From assembly GCF_002899455.1 (NCBI RefSeq), contig NZ_PPFB01000001.1, positions 2,758,501 through 2,822,500 on the forward strand: a stretch of DNA of 64,000 nt. The letters run 5' to 3'. Both the position numbers and the translations under genes were made by a program. Source of the stretch: Streptomyces sp. DH-12. GTDB lineage: Bacteria > Actinomycetota > Actinomycetes > Streptomycetales > Streptomycetaceae. This document shows positions 44,431 to 53,375 of this stretch, piece after piece (position 1 is the first letter of the stretch; the number at the start of each line of letters is the position of its first letter). The notes under the pieces were generated by a model. The model did no database searches. It had not been told where the DNA came from and saw only the letters and a program-made list of their open reading frames with translations.

Positions 44431-45936
44431 GTGAGTGACACCCCATTCGGATTCGGCCTTCCGCCGGAGGAGCCGGACGACGGCGACGAAGGCAAGAAGA
44501 AGGACCCGCAGGGCGGCGGTGGTCAGGGCCCGGCCAACCCGTTCGGCTTCGGCATGCCCGGGGCGGGCGGATTTGGCGGACCCGGCGCGGACAATCCGTT
44601 CGCCGCGATGTTCGGGTCGATGAACCCGGGCGACCTGGGCGCCGCGTTCCAGCAGCTCGGCCAGATGCTCTCCTACGAGGGCGGGCCGGTGAACTGGGAC
44701 ATGGCCAAGCAGATCGCCCGCCAGACGGTCGCCCAGGGAACCGCGCAGGGTTCCAAGGACGCCAGTGTCGGCCCCGCCGAGCGCAGGGCCGTGGAGGAGG
44801 CCGTCCGGCTGGCCGACCTCTGGCTGGACGACGCCACTTCCCTGCCGTCCGGCTCGCACTCCGCGGTGGCCTGGAGCCGCGCGGAGTGGGTCGAGGCGAC
44901 CCTGCCCGCGTGGCGGGAGCTGGTCGACCCGGTGGCCGAGCGCGTCGGCAACGCGATGGGCGACGTCCTGCCGGAGGAGATGCAGGCCATGGCCGGCCCG
45001 CTGATCGGCATGATGCGCTCCATGGGCGGCGCCATGTTCGGCACGCAGATCGGCCAGGCCGTCGGCGTGCTGGCCGGCGAGGTCGTCGGTTCGTCCGACA
45101 TCGGCCTGCCGCTGGGCCCGGCCGGCAAGGCCGCGCTGCTGCCGCTGAACGTCGGGACCTTCGGCAAGGACCTGGGCGTCCCGCAGGAGGAGGTGCGGCT
45201 GTACCTCGCCCTGCGTGAGGCCGCCCACCAGCGGCTCTTCGCGCACGTGCCGTGGCTGCGGTCGCACCTGTTCGGCGCGGTCGACGGCTACGCCCGCGGC
45301 ATCAAGGTCGACACCGGCAAGCTGGAGGACGTGGTCGGCCAGTTCGACCCGCAGAACCCCGAGCAGCTGCAGGAGGCGCTTCAGCAGGGCATGTTCCAGC
45401 CGGAGGACACGCCCGAGCAGAAGGCGGCCCTGGCCCGGCTGGAGACGGCGCTGGCGCTCGTCGAGGGCTGGGTGGACGCGGTCGTGCACGCGGCGGCCAA
45501 GCCGCGGCTGTCGTCGGCCGACGCCCTGCGGGAGACGCTGCGGCGCCGCCGCGCCTCGGGCGGCCCGGCCGAGCAGACGTTCGCCACGCTGATCGGCCTG
45601 GAGCTGCGTCCGCGCCGGTTGCGTGACGCCTCGCGTCTGTGGGCCTCGCTCACCGACGCGCGCGGGGTCGACGGCCGGGACGCCCTGTGGCACCACCCGG
45701 ACATGCTGCCGACGGCGACCGACCTGGACGACCCGGACGGCTTCGTGCACCGGGAACAGATCGACTTCTCGGAGCTGGACAAGATGCTCGGCGAGGCCGC
45801 CGACAAGCCCGACCTGCGCAAGAAGGACACCCAGGACACCCAGGACACCCAGGACGCCAAGGACACGGACGCCGCCGACCAGGGCGACGGCGAAGACGGC
45901 AAGGGCGACGAGCGCAAGGGCGACGGCGCCGAGTGA
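44431..45936 (+). CDS. Zincin-like metallopeptidase family protein (DUF2342)
   Basis: A 501-residue protein of the DUF2342/zinc-dependent metalloprotease family found in actinobacteria. REAAHQRLFAHVPWL is the conserved core with candidate zinc His residues, and ALVEGWVDAVV follows. The N-terminus is Gly/Pro/Phe-rich (NPFGFGMPGAGG) and probably disordered. The C-terminus carries three tandem copies of a nine-bp unit (45826-45852) coding DTQ and an acidic/Lys tail. GTG at 44431 has GAGGAAA upstream. The stop overlaps the Nudix gene start (GTGA), so they are coupled. Substrate unknown. Confidence 0.85.
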   Translation: MSDTPFGFGLPPEEPDDGDEGKKKDPQGGGGQGPANPFGFGMPGAGGFGGPGADNPFAAMFGSMNPGDLGAAFQQLGQMLSYEGGPVNWDMAKQIARQTVAQGTAQGSKDASVGPAERRAVEEAVRLADLWLDDATSLPSGSHSAVAWSRAEWVEATLPAWRELVDPVAERVGNAMGDVLPEEMQAMAGPLIGMMRSMGGAMFGTQIGQAVGVLAGEVVGSSDIGLPLGPAGKAALLPLNVGTFGKDLGVPQEEVRLYLALREAAHQRLFAHVPWLRSHLFGAVDGYARGIKVDTGKLEDVVGQFDPQNPEQLQEALQQGMFQPEDTPEQKAALARLETALALVEGWVDAVVHAAAKPRLSSADALRETLRRRRASGGPAEQTFATLIGLELRPRRLRDASRLWASLTDARGVDGRDALWHHPDMLPTATDLDDPDGFVHREQIDFSELDKMLGEAADKPDLRKKDTQDTQDTQDAKDTDAADQGDGEDGKGDERKGDGAE

Positions 45937-46460
45937 GCCTGCACGACGACGCGGTGCTGGTCCTCAAGGCGTACCAGGACCAGCCCGGGCTGAGGGACGC
46001 CTATCTGGAGCACCTGGCCGCGCATCAGGACGGCCTGTGGAAGGCCTGCGGGGCCGGCCACCTCACGGCGAGCGCGCTGGTGGTCGACCCCGAGCATGGC
46101 CGGGTGCTGCTGACGCTGCACCGGAAGCTGCGGATGTGGCTCCAGACGGGCGGCCACTGCGAGCCCGGTGACGCCACGCTCGCCGCGGCGGCGCTGCGGG
46201 AGGCGACCGAGGAGTCCGGTGTCGCGGGTCTGACGCTCCTCCCGGGCGGTCCCGTGCGGCTGGACCGGCATCCCGTCCCGCCGCCCTGCCACTGCCACTT
46301 CGACGTGCAGTACGCGGCCCTGGCCGCGCCGGACGCCGTCCACGCGGTCAGCGACGAGTCCCTGGACGTGCGCTGGTTCCCGTACGACGAGGTGCCGGAC
46401 GTGGCGGACGACTCCGTCGTACGGCTGCTCGACGCGACGCGCGCGAGGCTCGGGACCTGA
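45933..46460 (+). CDS. Nudix hydrolase
   Basis: A 175-residue Nudix protein. The Nudix box is GHCEPGDATLAAAALREATEESG, carrying the catalytic REATEESG core. It hydrolyses a nucleoside diphosphate linked to another moiety; the exact substrate is not given by the sequence. PPPCHCHFDVQY is a His/Cys-rich strand. The GTG overlaps the stop of the DUF2342 gene, so it is translated in step with it. A 16-bp hairpin follows immediately. Confidence 0.88.
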   Translation: MSLHDDAVLVLKAYQDQPGLRDAYLEHLAAHQDGLWKACGAGHLTASALVVDPEHGRVLLTLHRKLRMWLQTGGHCEPGDATLAAAALREATEESGVAGLTLLPGGPVRLDRHPVPPPCHCHFDVQYAALAAPDAVHAVSDESLDVRWFPYDEVPDVADDSVVRLLDATRARLGT

Positions 46461-46465
46461 GAAGT

Positions 46466-46501
46466 ACGCCGGGGCCGCATCCTCGGGAGGATGCGGCCCC
46501 G
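46466..46501. terminator. Bidirectional terminator between Nudix and AIM24 genes
   Basis: GCCGGGGCCGCATCCT pairs perfectly with AGGATGCGGCCCCGGC over 16 bp with a four-base loop. It starts six bp after the Nudix stop and lies 17 bp from the AIM24 stop on the other strand. Confidence 0.88.
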
Positions 46502-46517
46502 GCGCATCGGTACGCGC

Positions 46518-47273
46518 TCAGCTCCAGACGTTGCCCTGGTTCTGGCCGCGGGCGCCCTGCTGGCCCATGCCGTACTGCGCGGCGAGGCCGGAGCCGGTCC
46601 GGGCGTTCTGCGGCGGCAGCAGTTCACTCGGCTGGACCAGCGCGAAGCCGTTGCCCATGAAGCTGAGCTCCCAGCCCTCGCCGGTGTTGCCGCGGCGCCG
46701 CCACACCCCCGAGGAGTGCGTCTGGGCCTGCATCTGCACGCGCAGCGAGGTGGACCAGGCGACGATCGCGTCGGCGTCGCAGTTGACGTACTTGTCCGGC
46801 GTCACCTGGAGCAGCAGCGGCATGCCCGAGGTCATCAGCGCGACCTTGCCCCGGCCGGTGATGTTGAGCTGGTACTTCCCCGAGCCGGAGATGCCGTAGA
46901 GGCTGTCCACGGCGATGACCTCGTGGTGCAGCGAGGAGTCCATCGCGAGGACGTAGCTGCTGTCGACCGTCAGGCCGTCCGGCTCCACGTCCATGATGTG
47001 GATGCGCTGGGCGAGGTTGGCGAGGTAGACGGTGCCCTGCCCGTGGCAGCGCATCAGGTCGAGGCCTTCGCCGGTGTGCGCCCGCGCGCGTGCCCCGCTG
47101 TTGCTCTGGTACTCGGCGTCGAACTCGACGAGTCCCTGGTAGGCGACCATGGCGCCCTTGCGGGCGAGGACGTCCTCGTAGCCGTCGAGGGCCACCCGGA
47201 GCATCTGCTGGTTCTGCAGGCTCCAGCGGTCCTGGGTCTGCTGCTCGTTGTACGCGAAAAGCGGACTCTGCAT
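46518..47273 (-). CDS. AIM24-family protein, third of three
   Basis: A 251-residue AIM24/TraT-associated beta-solenoid protein. The central region has repeated Gly-rich strands (CHGQGTVYLANLAQRIHIMDV, ISGSGKYQLNITGRGKVAL). It ends with a Gly/Gln-rich tail. AIM24 proteins are named after a mitochondrial protein of the inner membrane; bacterial roles are unknown. It follows the second AIM24 gene after 17 bp, in a three-gene operon. There is no signal peptide. Confidence 0.85.
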   Translation of the reverse strand: MQSPLFAYNEQQTQDRWSLQNQQMLRVALDGYEDVLARKGAMVAYQGLVEFDAEYQSNSGARARAHTGEGLDLMRCHGQGTVYLANLAQRIHIMDVEPDGLTVDSSYVLAMDSSLHHEVIAVDSLYGISGSGKYQLNITGRGKVALMTSGMPLLLQVTPDKYVNCDADAIVAWSTSLRVQMQAQTHSSGVWRRRGNTGEGWELSFMGNGFALVQPSELLPPQNARTGSGLAAQYGMGQQGARGQNQGNVWS

Positions 47274-47290
47274 GGTGTGCTCGCTCCCCC

Positions 47291-47971
47291 TCAGCCCCGG
47301 ATCCGGAGACGGTCGGTGCTGTCCTCACTGGGCTGGACGACGACGATGCCCTGACCGGAGAAGGCCATCTGGTAGGCCTCGCCGCTGCCCCGGCCGATCA
47401 GCGACTGGGCGCGGAAGCTGCGCTTGCCCTTCACCTTGAGGTTCGGGGACCAGGCGACCAGCGCGTCGGGGTCGACGTACGTCTCGTCCTCACCGCCTCC
47501 GCAGTCGACGACGATCGGCTTGCCGCGCGAGGTGAGCGCGACCCAGCCCTGCCCGGAGATCTTGGTGTTCCACAGGCCCTGCCCGGCGAACTTCGCCAGG
47601 CCCTTGACCCGCTCCACGCCCCAGGTGAGGTGCGCGTCGAAGGCGAGCAGGTTGGTGGCGTTGACGGAGATGCCCTCGCCGTTGAGGTTGATCACGACGA
47701 CGTTGGCCCCGTAGTCGGCCAGGTAGAGCAGACCGTCGCCGGAGCACTTCATCAGGGGCGCGCCTTCACCGGTGAGCCAGTCCTTGGCGATCTGGCGGAC
47801 GGCCGGCGGGTTGGGCTCGTACTGGACGAAGCCCTCGTAGGCGACCATCGAGCCGACGCGCGCGAAGAGGTCGTGCCCGGTCTGCATGGCGACCTTCAGC
47901 ATGTGGTTGCCGTGGTTCTCCATGCGGGCGGTGACGGGGGCGGGGGCGTAGCCCGCGAGTGGCTGGTTCAT
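47291..47971 (-). CDS. AIM24-family protein, second of three
   Basis: A 226-residue AIM24-domain protein with the same strand pattern as its neighbours (CSGDGLLYLADYGANVVVINL, FAGQGLWNTKISGQGWVALTS, FSGQGIVVVQPSE). ATG at 47971 was selected because the conserved part begins soon after and the gene then starts 11 bp downstream of the TerD-AIM24 stop. The protein may form hetero-oligomers with its paralogues (inference). Confidence 0.85.
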   Translation of the reverse strand: MNQPLAGYAPAPVTARMENHGNHMLKVAMQTGHDLFARVGSMVAYEGFVQYEPNPPAVRQIAKDWLTGEGAPLMKCSGDGLLYLADYGANVVVINLNGEGISVNATNLLAFDAHLTWGVERVKGLAKFAGQGLWNTKISGQGWVALTSRGKPIVVDCGGGEDETYVDPDALVAWSPNLKVKGKRSFRAQSLIGRGSGEAYQMAFSGQGIVVVQPSEDSTDRLRIRG

Positions 47972-47982
47972 GACGGGCTCCC

Positions 47983-49764
47983 TCAGATCTCGTACGGCTG
48001 GACGACGATGAAGTTGCCGGGCGCTCCCCGGAACTGCAGGTTGACGCTCTCCCCCGTGGCGCCGGGGTAGGAGTTGCGGCGCATCCGGACCTGACTGGAG
48101 ACGACCACCTGGGCGGCGGCCGACCACGCGACGACGGCGTTGGCGTCGGCGAACGTGGTGGGCGTGACCGGCAGCACCACGGGCGTGCCGTGCGTCTTGA
48201 CGACGATCGTGCCGGTGCCCTGGAACTGCATCGTGAACAGTGCTCCGCCGGGGATGCCGTGCCCCTCGATGCGGCGGACCTCGTACTGGAGGCCCTCGTC
48301 GAAGGCGAGGACGTTCTCCGCGGAGACGCACACGGCGTCGCCCTGGAGCTCGATCGGGTGCAGCATCGTGGAGTTCTCGGCGAAGAACACCTGTCCCTGG
48401 CCGGTGCAGCGCATCAGCTGCATCTCCTGGCCGGTGGCGTTGCCGACGATGCGGCCGGTGAATCCGGCGCCCTTGTAGCTGAAGTCGACCTTGCCCTGGT
48501 AGAGCACCATGCTGCCCTGCCGGGCCAGCACGGCCGTACCGCCGATGCCCAGGTCGGCGCGGACCAGCTTCTTGTTCTGCTGGGTCCAGCGCTGTCCGGT
48601 GGGCGTCTCCTTGAACTGCTGGAGCGCACCGAGGACGCCGGCCCCCTGCGGGGCGCCCTGCGGCATCCCCTGCGGCACGCCGTAGGGGGCCTGCTGGTGG
48701 GGGGCCTGCTGGTGGGGCGCCTGACCGGGCGGCACCTGTCCGGACGGCGGCTGCTGGCCGTAGCCGGGCGGCGGGGCAGGCGCCTGGGGCGCGGCGGGCG
48801 GCTGCCCGTAGCCGGGCGGCGGGGCAGGTGCCTGGGGCGCGGCAGGCGGCTGCCCGTAGCCGGGCGGCGGGGCGGGGGCCTGCGACGGGGCGGGCGGCTG
48901 CCCGTAGCCCGGAGGCGGCGGGGGTGTCTGGCCGCCGTAGGGGGCGGGCGCGGGCGCAGGGGGCGGCACCGGCGAGCCGCCGGGCGGCGTCTGCAGAGGC
49001 GCCACGATGGTCGGCGCGGCGTGCACCGGCGGCGGGGCGGGCGCGGGAGGCGGCGGGGGCGCGAACCCCTGGGCGGCGGGCTGCGGCGCGGGGGCAGGGG
49101 CGGGTACGGGAGCGGGGGTGGGCGCGCCGCCTGCGGGGACGCCGAACGCGGGCGGAGCGGCGGCCTGCGCGGGCGGCGCGAAACCGGGCGCGGCCTGCGG
49201 GACTTGCGGCTGCTGCGGTTCGGCCGTGGGCTCGTCCTCGGCCACCTCGCCGCCGAAGTTCCGCAGCAGCGCGTCCAGCCCGCCGTCGAAGCCCTGTCCG
49301 ACGGCGGCGAACCGCCACACGTCCTTGAAGTAGAAGTCGCCGAGCATCACGGCCCGCTCGGTGGAGAACTCCGAGCCGCTGAACGGGTACCGCGCCACTT
49401 CCTCACCGCCGGCGACGATACGGATGTACCCGGGACCGATCTGCGACATCTGCCCGGCGCCGTCGATGGTCGCCGTGAAGGACAGCTTCTTGATCTGCTG
49501 CGGGATCCGGTCCAGCGTCACGCGGAAGGACTCCGTGTCGCCGGCCTGGGCGCCCAGCAGCTGGATGGACCCCTCGGGGGACTTCGGCTGGTTGTAGAAG
49601 ACGAAGTACCGGTCGTCGGAGAGCCGCTCGTCGGCGTCGAGTCCGAAGCAGCTGATGTCGAAGCCGAGCCCCGGGCCGGAGATCTGTACCCCTACGTACA
49701 GGTCCGTGCCCGCGGTGAGGTCACTGATCCTGGCCTTGTGGCCGCGTTGGAATTCCCTGGCCAT
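47983..49764 (-). CDS. TerD-AIM24 fusion protein with proline-rich linker
   Basis: A 593-residue protein in three parts. Residues 1-170 form a TerD domain (DISCFGLDADERLSDDRYFVFYNQ carries the calcium-binding acidic cluster, and AVMLGDFYFKDVWRFAAVGQGFDGGLDALLRNFGG the end). Residues 175-370 are Pro/Ala/Gln-rich, with a 16-residue unit GYGQPPAAPQAPAPPP repeated three times. The C-terminal 215 residues are an AIM24 domain. TerD proteins belong to tellurite-resistance and chemical-stress systems. The gene heads an operon of three AIM24 genes. The C-terminal parts of the three proteins resemble one another, which points to tandem duplication. Confidence 0.88.
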   Translation of the reverse strand: MAREFQRGHKARISDLTAGTDLYVGVQISGPGLGFDISCFGLDADERLSDDRYFVFYNQPKSPEGSIQLLGAQAGDTESFRVTLDRIPQQIKKLSFTATIDGAGQMSQIGPGYIRIVAGGEEVARYPFSGSEFSTERAVMLGDFYFKDVWRFAAVGQGFDGGLDALLRNFGGEVAEDEPTAEPQQPQVPQAAPGFAPPAQAAAPPAFGVPAGGAPTPAPVPAPAPAPQPAAQGFAPPPPPAPAPPPVHAAPTIVAPLQTPPGGSPVPPPAPAPAPYGGQTPPPPPGYGQPPAPSQAPAPPPGYGQPPAAPQAPAPPPGYGQPPAAPQAPAPPPGYGQQPPSGQVPPGQAPHQQAPHQQAPYGVPQGMPQGAPQGAGVLGALQQFKETPTGQRWTQQNKKLVRADLGIGGTAVLARQGSMVLYQGKVDFSYKGAGFTGRIVGNATGQEMQLMRCTGQGQVFFAENSTMLHPIELQGDAVCVSAENVLAFDEGLQYEVRRIEGHGIPGGALFTMQFQGTGTIVVKTHGTPVVLPVTPTTFADANAVVAWSAAAQVVVSSQVRMRRNSYPGATGESVNLQFRGAPGNFIVVQPYEI

Positions 49765-49910
49765 GCGTACGACCGTCCCCCATCCCGTATGCGAGTGCGT
49801 CGCGCCAGGCTAACCGCAATCCCCGACACCGGAAGAAGTCGGTACAGACCCGGTACACAGCGCGCAGGCGCCCTCGCTCCGCGTTCGCTCCGGGCGGCTC
49901 GGGGCGGCGG

Positions 49911-50507
49911 TCACTCGTCCCGGGCGCCGGGGACGTGCGGCAGCCGGTCGGCCGCGACCACGCCCTCGAGGTACCCGCGGGCCCGTTCGGTCCGCGGGTA
50001 CGCCTCGAGCAGCCGCCAGAACCGGGGTCCGTGACCGGGCACCAGGAGATGGGCCAGCTCGTGGCAGAGCACGTAGTCGACCACGTACTCCGGCATGCCC
50101 TGGAGCCGGTGGGACAACCGGATGCTGCCGTCGGACGGGGTGCACGAACCCCAGCGGGTGTTCTGGTTCGTCACCCAGCGCACCGAGCGGGGGCGGGCCC
50201 GTCCGCCGAAGTACTGCTCCGACAGCCGCTGGGCGCGCTCGGCCAGCTCGGCGTCCCCGAGGGTCCGTCTGCTCTCCTGCGCGGCGAGCTTGTCGAGCAT
50301 GACGCGCACCCAGCGCTGCTCCTCCGCCTCGGACATCCGGGCGGGGATGAGCACGACGGTGCGATCGCCCTCGCGGTACGCGGAGACCGTCCGGCGTCGG
50401 CGGGCACTCCTGCGGACCTCGATCGCGCTCGCCCGTGAGCCGTCCGTCGGCTGGCTCTTCGCGCTGCGCTGAGACGTTCCGGCGCGGTGCAGTGGGTCGG
50501 CGGGCAC
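49911..50507 (-). CDS. YgjP-type (SprT/DUF45) zinc metallopeptidase
   Basis: A protein of about 198 residues. The zinc motif HELAHLLVPGHGPRFW (HExxH plus downstream His) is intact, and NTRWGSCTPSDGSIRLSHRL is the preceding DUF45 signature. The basic linker RRSARRRRTVSAYREGDR precedes the domain. The start is uncertain: GTG at 50507 is favoured for length, but an upstream in-frame ATG at 50618 exists. The family resembles WssA/YgjP peptidases of unknown substrate. It is divergent from the E1-like gene. Confidence 0.8.
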   Translation of the reverse strand: MPADPLHRAGTSQRSAKSQPTDGSRASAIEVRRSARRRRTVSAYREGDRTVVLIPARMSEAEEQRWVRVMLDKLAAQESRRTLGDAELAERAQRLSEQYFGGRARPRSVRWVTNQNTRWGSCTPSDGSIRLSHRLQGMPEYVVDYVLCHELAHLLVPGHGPRFWRLLEAYPRTERARGYLEGVVAADRLPHVPGARDE

Positions 50508-50725
50508 GCCCCGACGGTACCCGGTGGACCGGGGGAAGTCCCGGCTCCGGGACGCTTCTCCGGCGATCCCGCCACCTGCCGCCGGATTTGTACGATGAAT
50601 TCGGGCGCCTGTGGACAATTCTCGACGGCCCCTCGGCGGTTCCGGGCATGCTGGCAGCGCCGGCCGGGACCCGCGACGGACCCGGCCCGGCCATCGGCAC
50701 GTATCAGAACAGACGGGGGTCAGTC

Positions 50726-51967
50726 ATGCATCCGATGCTCAAACCCGCCCTCAGGCGCGGCTGGCGCGACCGCGACACCGTGCAGTTCGGGATGACGCCG
50801 GCCCAGGCGCTGACCCTGGGTCCGGTGGACACCGCCACGGGCAGCCTGCTGGAGCTGCTCGACGGCACCCGGGGACTGGAACTGCTGCGCGAGGAGGGCC
50901 GGCGCATGGAACTGCCCGACGGTCACGTCGACCGGCTGGTGCGGCGGCTGTCACGGGCAGGACTGCTGGACGACTCCCGGGGCGGCGGGCCGGCCGCCGA
51001 CGCCCTGCGCGGGAGTCCCGGTGTGCTGGACCGGCTGCGCCCGGACTGGGCCTCGCTCGGCCTGACCACCGCCGGGCCGGGCGGCCCGCTCCAGGCGCTG
51101 GCGGCGCGGCAGAGCATGCGGGTGCAGGTCAGAGGCGCGGGCCGGGTGGGGGCGGCGGTGGCGGCGCTGCTGTCGGGGGCGGGCGTCGGCGAGGTCGAGG
51201 TGCGGGACGTGGGGCGGGTGGAGCCGTGGGACGTGGCGCCGGGCGGGCTGCCCGCCGAGGCGGTCGGCGAGCGCAGGGAGGAGGCGGCCCGCCGCGTCGT
51301 GCGCCGGTGCGCTCCGGACCCCCCGTCGCGCCGTACGGCCCGCTCGCCCCTCGCCGAGGACACCGGCCGCTCCCTGGTGGTGCTCGCCCCGCGCGACGAC
51401 GTCGCGGTGCACGCTCCGGATCCGGTGTCCGCCGAGCCCCTCATGGCGTCGGGCACTCCTCATCTCCACGCCGGGGTCGTCGAAGGCACCGGCGTGGTCG
51501 GCCCTCTCGTCCTGCCCGGCGAGACCGGGTGTGCCGGCTGTCTCCAGGAGGACCGGATCGACCGTGACCCGGTGTGGCCCCGGCTGGTGGCCCAGTGGCG
51601 CTCCGGCCGGCAGCGCAGGGTGGGGGCCTGCGATCTGGCGCTGGCCTCGACCGTGGCGGGGTTGGCCGCCGCGCACGCGCTGGCCTTCCTGGACGGGCGC
51701 CTCCCGTCCAGCGCGGGCGTCCGCTGGGAGGTGTCCCTGCCTCAGGTGCACTGGCAGCCGCGGCCGGTCGTACCGCACCGCCGCTGTCCGTGCGGGGCCG
51801 CCGGCGGTCCGGATCCGGGTGTCAGCGGCCCGGGCGAAGGTAAGGGAGAACACACCTCCGCCGACGGGGGGTCGCACGAGACAATGGCTGGGCACGGGCC
51901 GTCGAAGGAGTCGCGCCGTCAGGCGGACGCGGAGCGGCCGGCAGGTACCTGGAGGGCGCATGTCTGA
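50726..51967 (+). CDS. ThiF/E1-like protein with possible RRE-type N-terminus
   Basis: A 413-residue protein. The first 85 residues (LKPALRRGWRDRDTVQFGMTPAQ, then LLELLDGTRGLELL) look like the winged-helix segment found in Ocin-ThiF cyclodehydratase partners, which binds leader peptides. The E1-like Rossmann core follows with GAGRVGAAVAALLSGAGVG and the acidic strand VRDVGRVEPWD. CAGC and CPCG supply a possible zinc tetrad. Strong ATP-catalytic Arg/Asn residues are not obvious. No YcaO gene is in the window. The stop overlaps the ABC1 kinase start region (8 bp), so the two are coupled. Peptide substrate unknown; RRE identity is inferred. Confidence 0.72.
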   Translation: MHPMLKPALRRGWRDRDTVQFGMTPAQALTLGPVDTATGSLLELLDGTRGLELLREEGRRMELPDGHVDRLVRRLSRAGLLDDSRGGGPAADALRGSPGVLDRLRPDWASLGLTTAGPGGPLQALAARQSMRVQVRGAGRVGAAVAALLSGAGVGEVEVRDVGRVEPWDVAPGGLPAEAVGERREEAARRVVRRCAPDPPSRRTARSPLAEDTGRSLVVLAPRDDVAVHAPDPVSAEPLMASGTPHLHAGVVEGTGVVGPLVLPGETGCAGCLQEDRIDRDPVWPRLVAQWRSGRQRRVGACDLALASTVAGLAAAHALAFLDGRLPSSAGVRWEVSLPQVHWQPRPVVPHRRCPCGAAGGPDPGVSGPGEGKGEHTSADGGSHETMAGHGPSKESRRQADAERPAGTWRAHV

Positions 51968-53327
51968 TCTTCCCCGCAAGGCGGTCACCCGCACCGCCAA
52001 GCTGGCCGCGCTCCCGCTCGGCTTCGCCGGGCGGGCCACCTGGGGACTCGGCAAGCGGATCGTGGGCGAGTCCGCGGAGCTGGTCGGCCGGGAACTCCAG
52101 CAGCGCACCGCCGAGCAGTTGTTCAAGGTGCTCGGCGAGCTCAAGGGCGGCGCCATGAAGTTCGGCCAGGCCCTGTCGGTCTTCGAGTCGGCCCTGCCCG
52201 AGGAGGTCGCCGGTCCCTACCGCGCCGCCCTCACCAAGCTTCAGGAGGCCGCCCCGCCCATGCCGACCCGCGCGGTGCACGGGGTGCTGGAGGAGCGGCT
52301 GGGCGAGGACTGGCAGGAGCTGTTCCAGGAGTTCGACGACAAGCCGGCCGCGGCCGCCTCCATCGGCCAGGTCCACCGGGCGGTGTGGCACGACGGCCGT
52401 GAGGTCGCGGTCAAGGTGCAGTACCCCGGCGCCGGCGAGGCGTTGCTGTCCGACCTCAACCAGCTGAGCCGTTTCGCCCGGCTGCTGGGTCCGCTGGTCC
52501 CCGGCATGGACGTCAAGCCCCTGATCACGGAGCTCAAGGACCGGGTCTCCGAGGAACTGGACTACGGTCTGGAGGCGCAGGCGCAGCGGGCGCACGCCGA
52601 GGAGTTCGCCGGCGACCCCGACGTGGTGGTGCCGGACGTGGTGCACCAGTGCGAGCAGGTGCTGGTCACCGAATGGCTCGACGGCACACCGCTGTCGGAG
52701 ATCATCGCGGACGGCACCGAGCAGCAGCGCGACCGGGCCGGACAGCTCCTGGCCCGCTTCCTGTTCTCCGGTCCCGCCCGGACCGGCCTGCTGCACGCCG
52801 ACCCGCACCCGGGCAACTTCCGTCTGCTGCCCGGAGGTCCTGGTGGCGAGGACGACTGGCGTCTGGGGGTTCTGGACTTCGGCACCGTCGACCGGCTCCC
52901 CGGCGGGCTGCCCGCCCCCATCGGCGAGGCGCTGCGGATGACCCTGGACGGCGAGGCGGAGGCCGTCTACGACATGCTCTGCGCGGAGGGCTTCGTCAAG
53001 GAATCCGTCGAGCTGGACCCCGACGCGGTCCTCGACTATCTCTCGCCGATCATCGAGCCGGCGCGGGTCGAGGCGTTCACCTTCACCCGTGGCTGGATGC
53101 GCGGTCAGGCGGCCCGGATAGCGGACGTCCGGTCCCCGGCCTACCAGTTGGCCAAGCAGCTCAACCTCCCGCCGGCCTATCTGCTGATCCACCGGGTCAC
53201 GTTGAGCACGATCGGTGTGCTGTGCCAGCTCGGGGCGACGGTGCGGCTGCGGGAGGAACTGGAGGACTGGCTGCCGGAGTTCGTCCCCGGGCAGCCGGGC
53301 GAGGAGGAGGAAGCGGCACAGGCCTGA
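51960..53327 (+). CDS. ABC1/UbiB-family atypical kinase
   Basis: A 455-residue ABC1 (ADCK/UbiB) protein. The family N-terminal signature is LGELKGGAMKFGQALS (KxGQ), followed by ASIGQVHRAVWHDGREVAVKVQYPG (Ala-rich loop and ATP Lys), LLHADPHPGNF (catalytic loop) and LGVLDFGTV (DFG). Eukaryotic and E. coli members support isoprenoid quinone biosynthesis; in Streptomyces a lipid or quinone role is likely but unproven. The start overlaps the end of the E1-like gene by eight bp. Confidence 0.9.
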   Translation: MSDLPRKAVTRTAKLAALPLGFAGRATWGLGKRIVGESAELVGRELQQRTAEQLFKVLGELKGGAMKFGQALSVFESALPEEVAGPYRAALTKLQEAAPPMPTRAVHGVLEERLGEDWQELFQEFDDKPAAAASIGQVHRAVWHDGREVAVKVQYPGAGEALLSDLNQLSRFARLLGPLVPGMDVKPLITELKDRVSEELDYGLEAQAQRAHAEEFAGDPDVVVPDVVHQCEQVLVTEWLDGTPLSEIIADGTEQQRDRAGQLLARFLFSGPARTGLLHADPHPGNFRLLPGGPGGEDDWRLGVLDFGTVDRLPGGLPAPIGEALRMTLDGEAEAVYDMLCAEGFVKESVELDPDAVLDYLSPIIEPARVEAFTFTRGWMRGQAARIADVRSPAYQLAKQLNLPPAYLLIHRVTLSTIGVLCQLGATVRLREELEDWLPEFVPGQPGEEEEAAQA

Positions 53328-53375
53328 CCGCGCGCGGGGCCGTCGGGCGCGCGTGAGGCACGGCGGATCTCACCA

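Noticed and set aside
45826-45852. Nine-bp tandem repeat as a possible CRISPR-like or regulatory array
   Set aside because: It lies in frame inside the DUF2342 gene and encodes DTQ repeats; it is a coding microsatellite.
48750-48910. 48-bp tandem repeats as noncoding repeats
   Set aside because: They encode the Pro-rich 16-residue units of the TerD-AIM24 linker.
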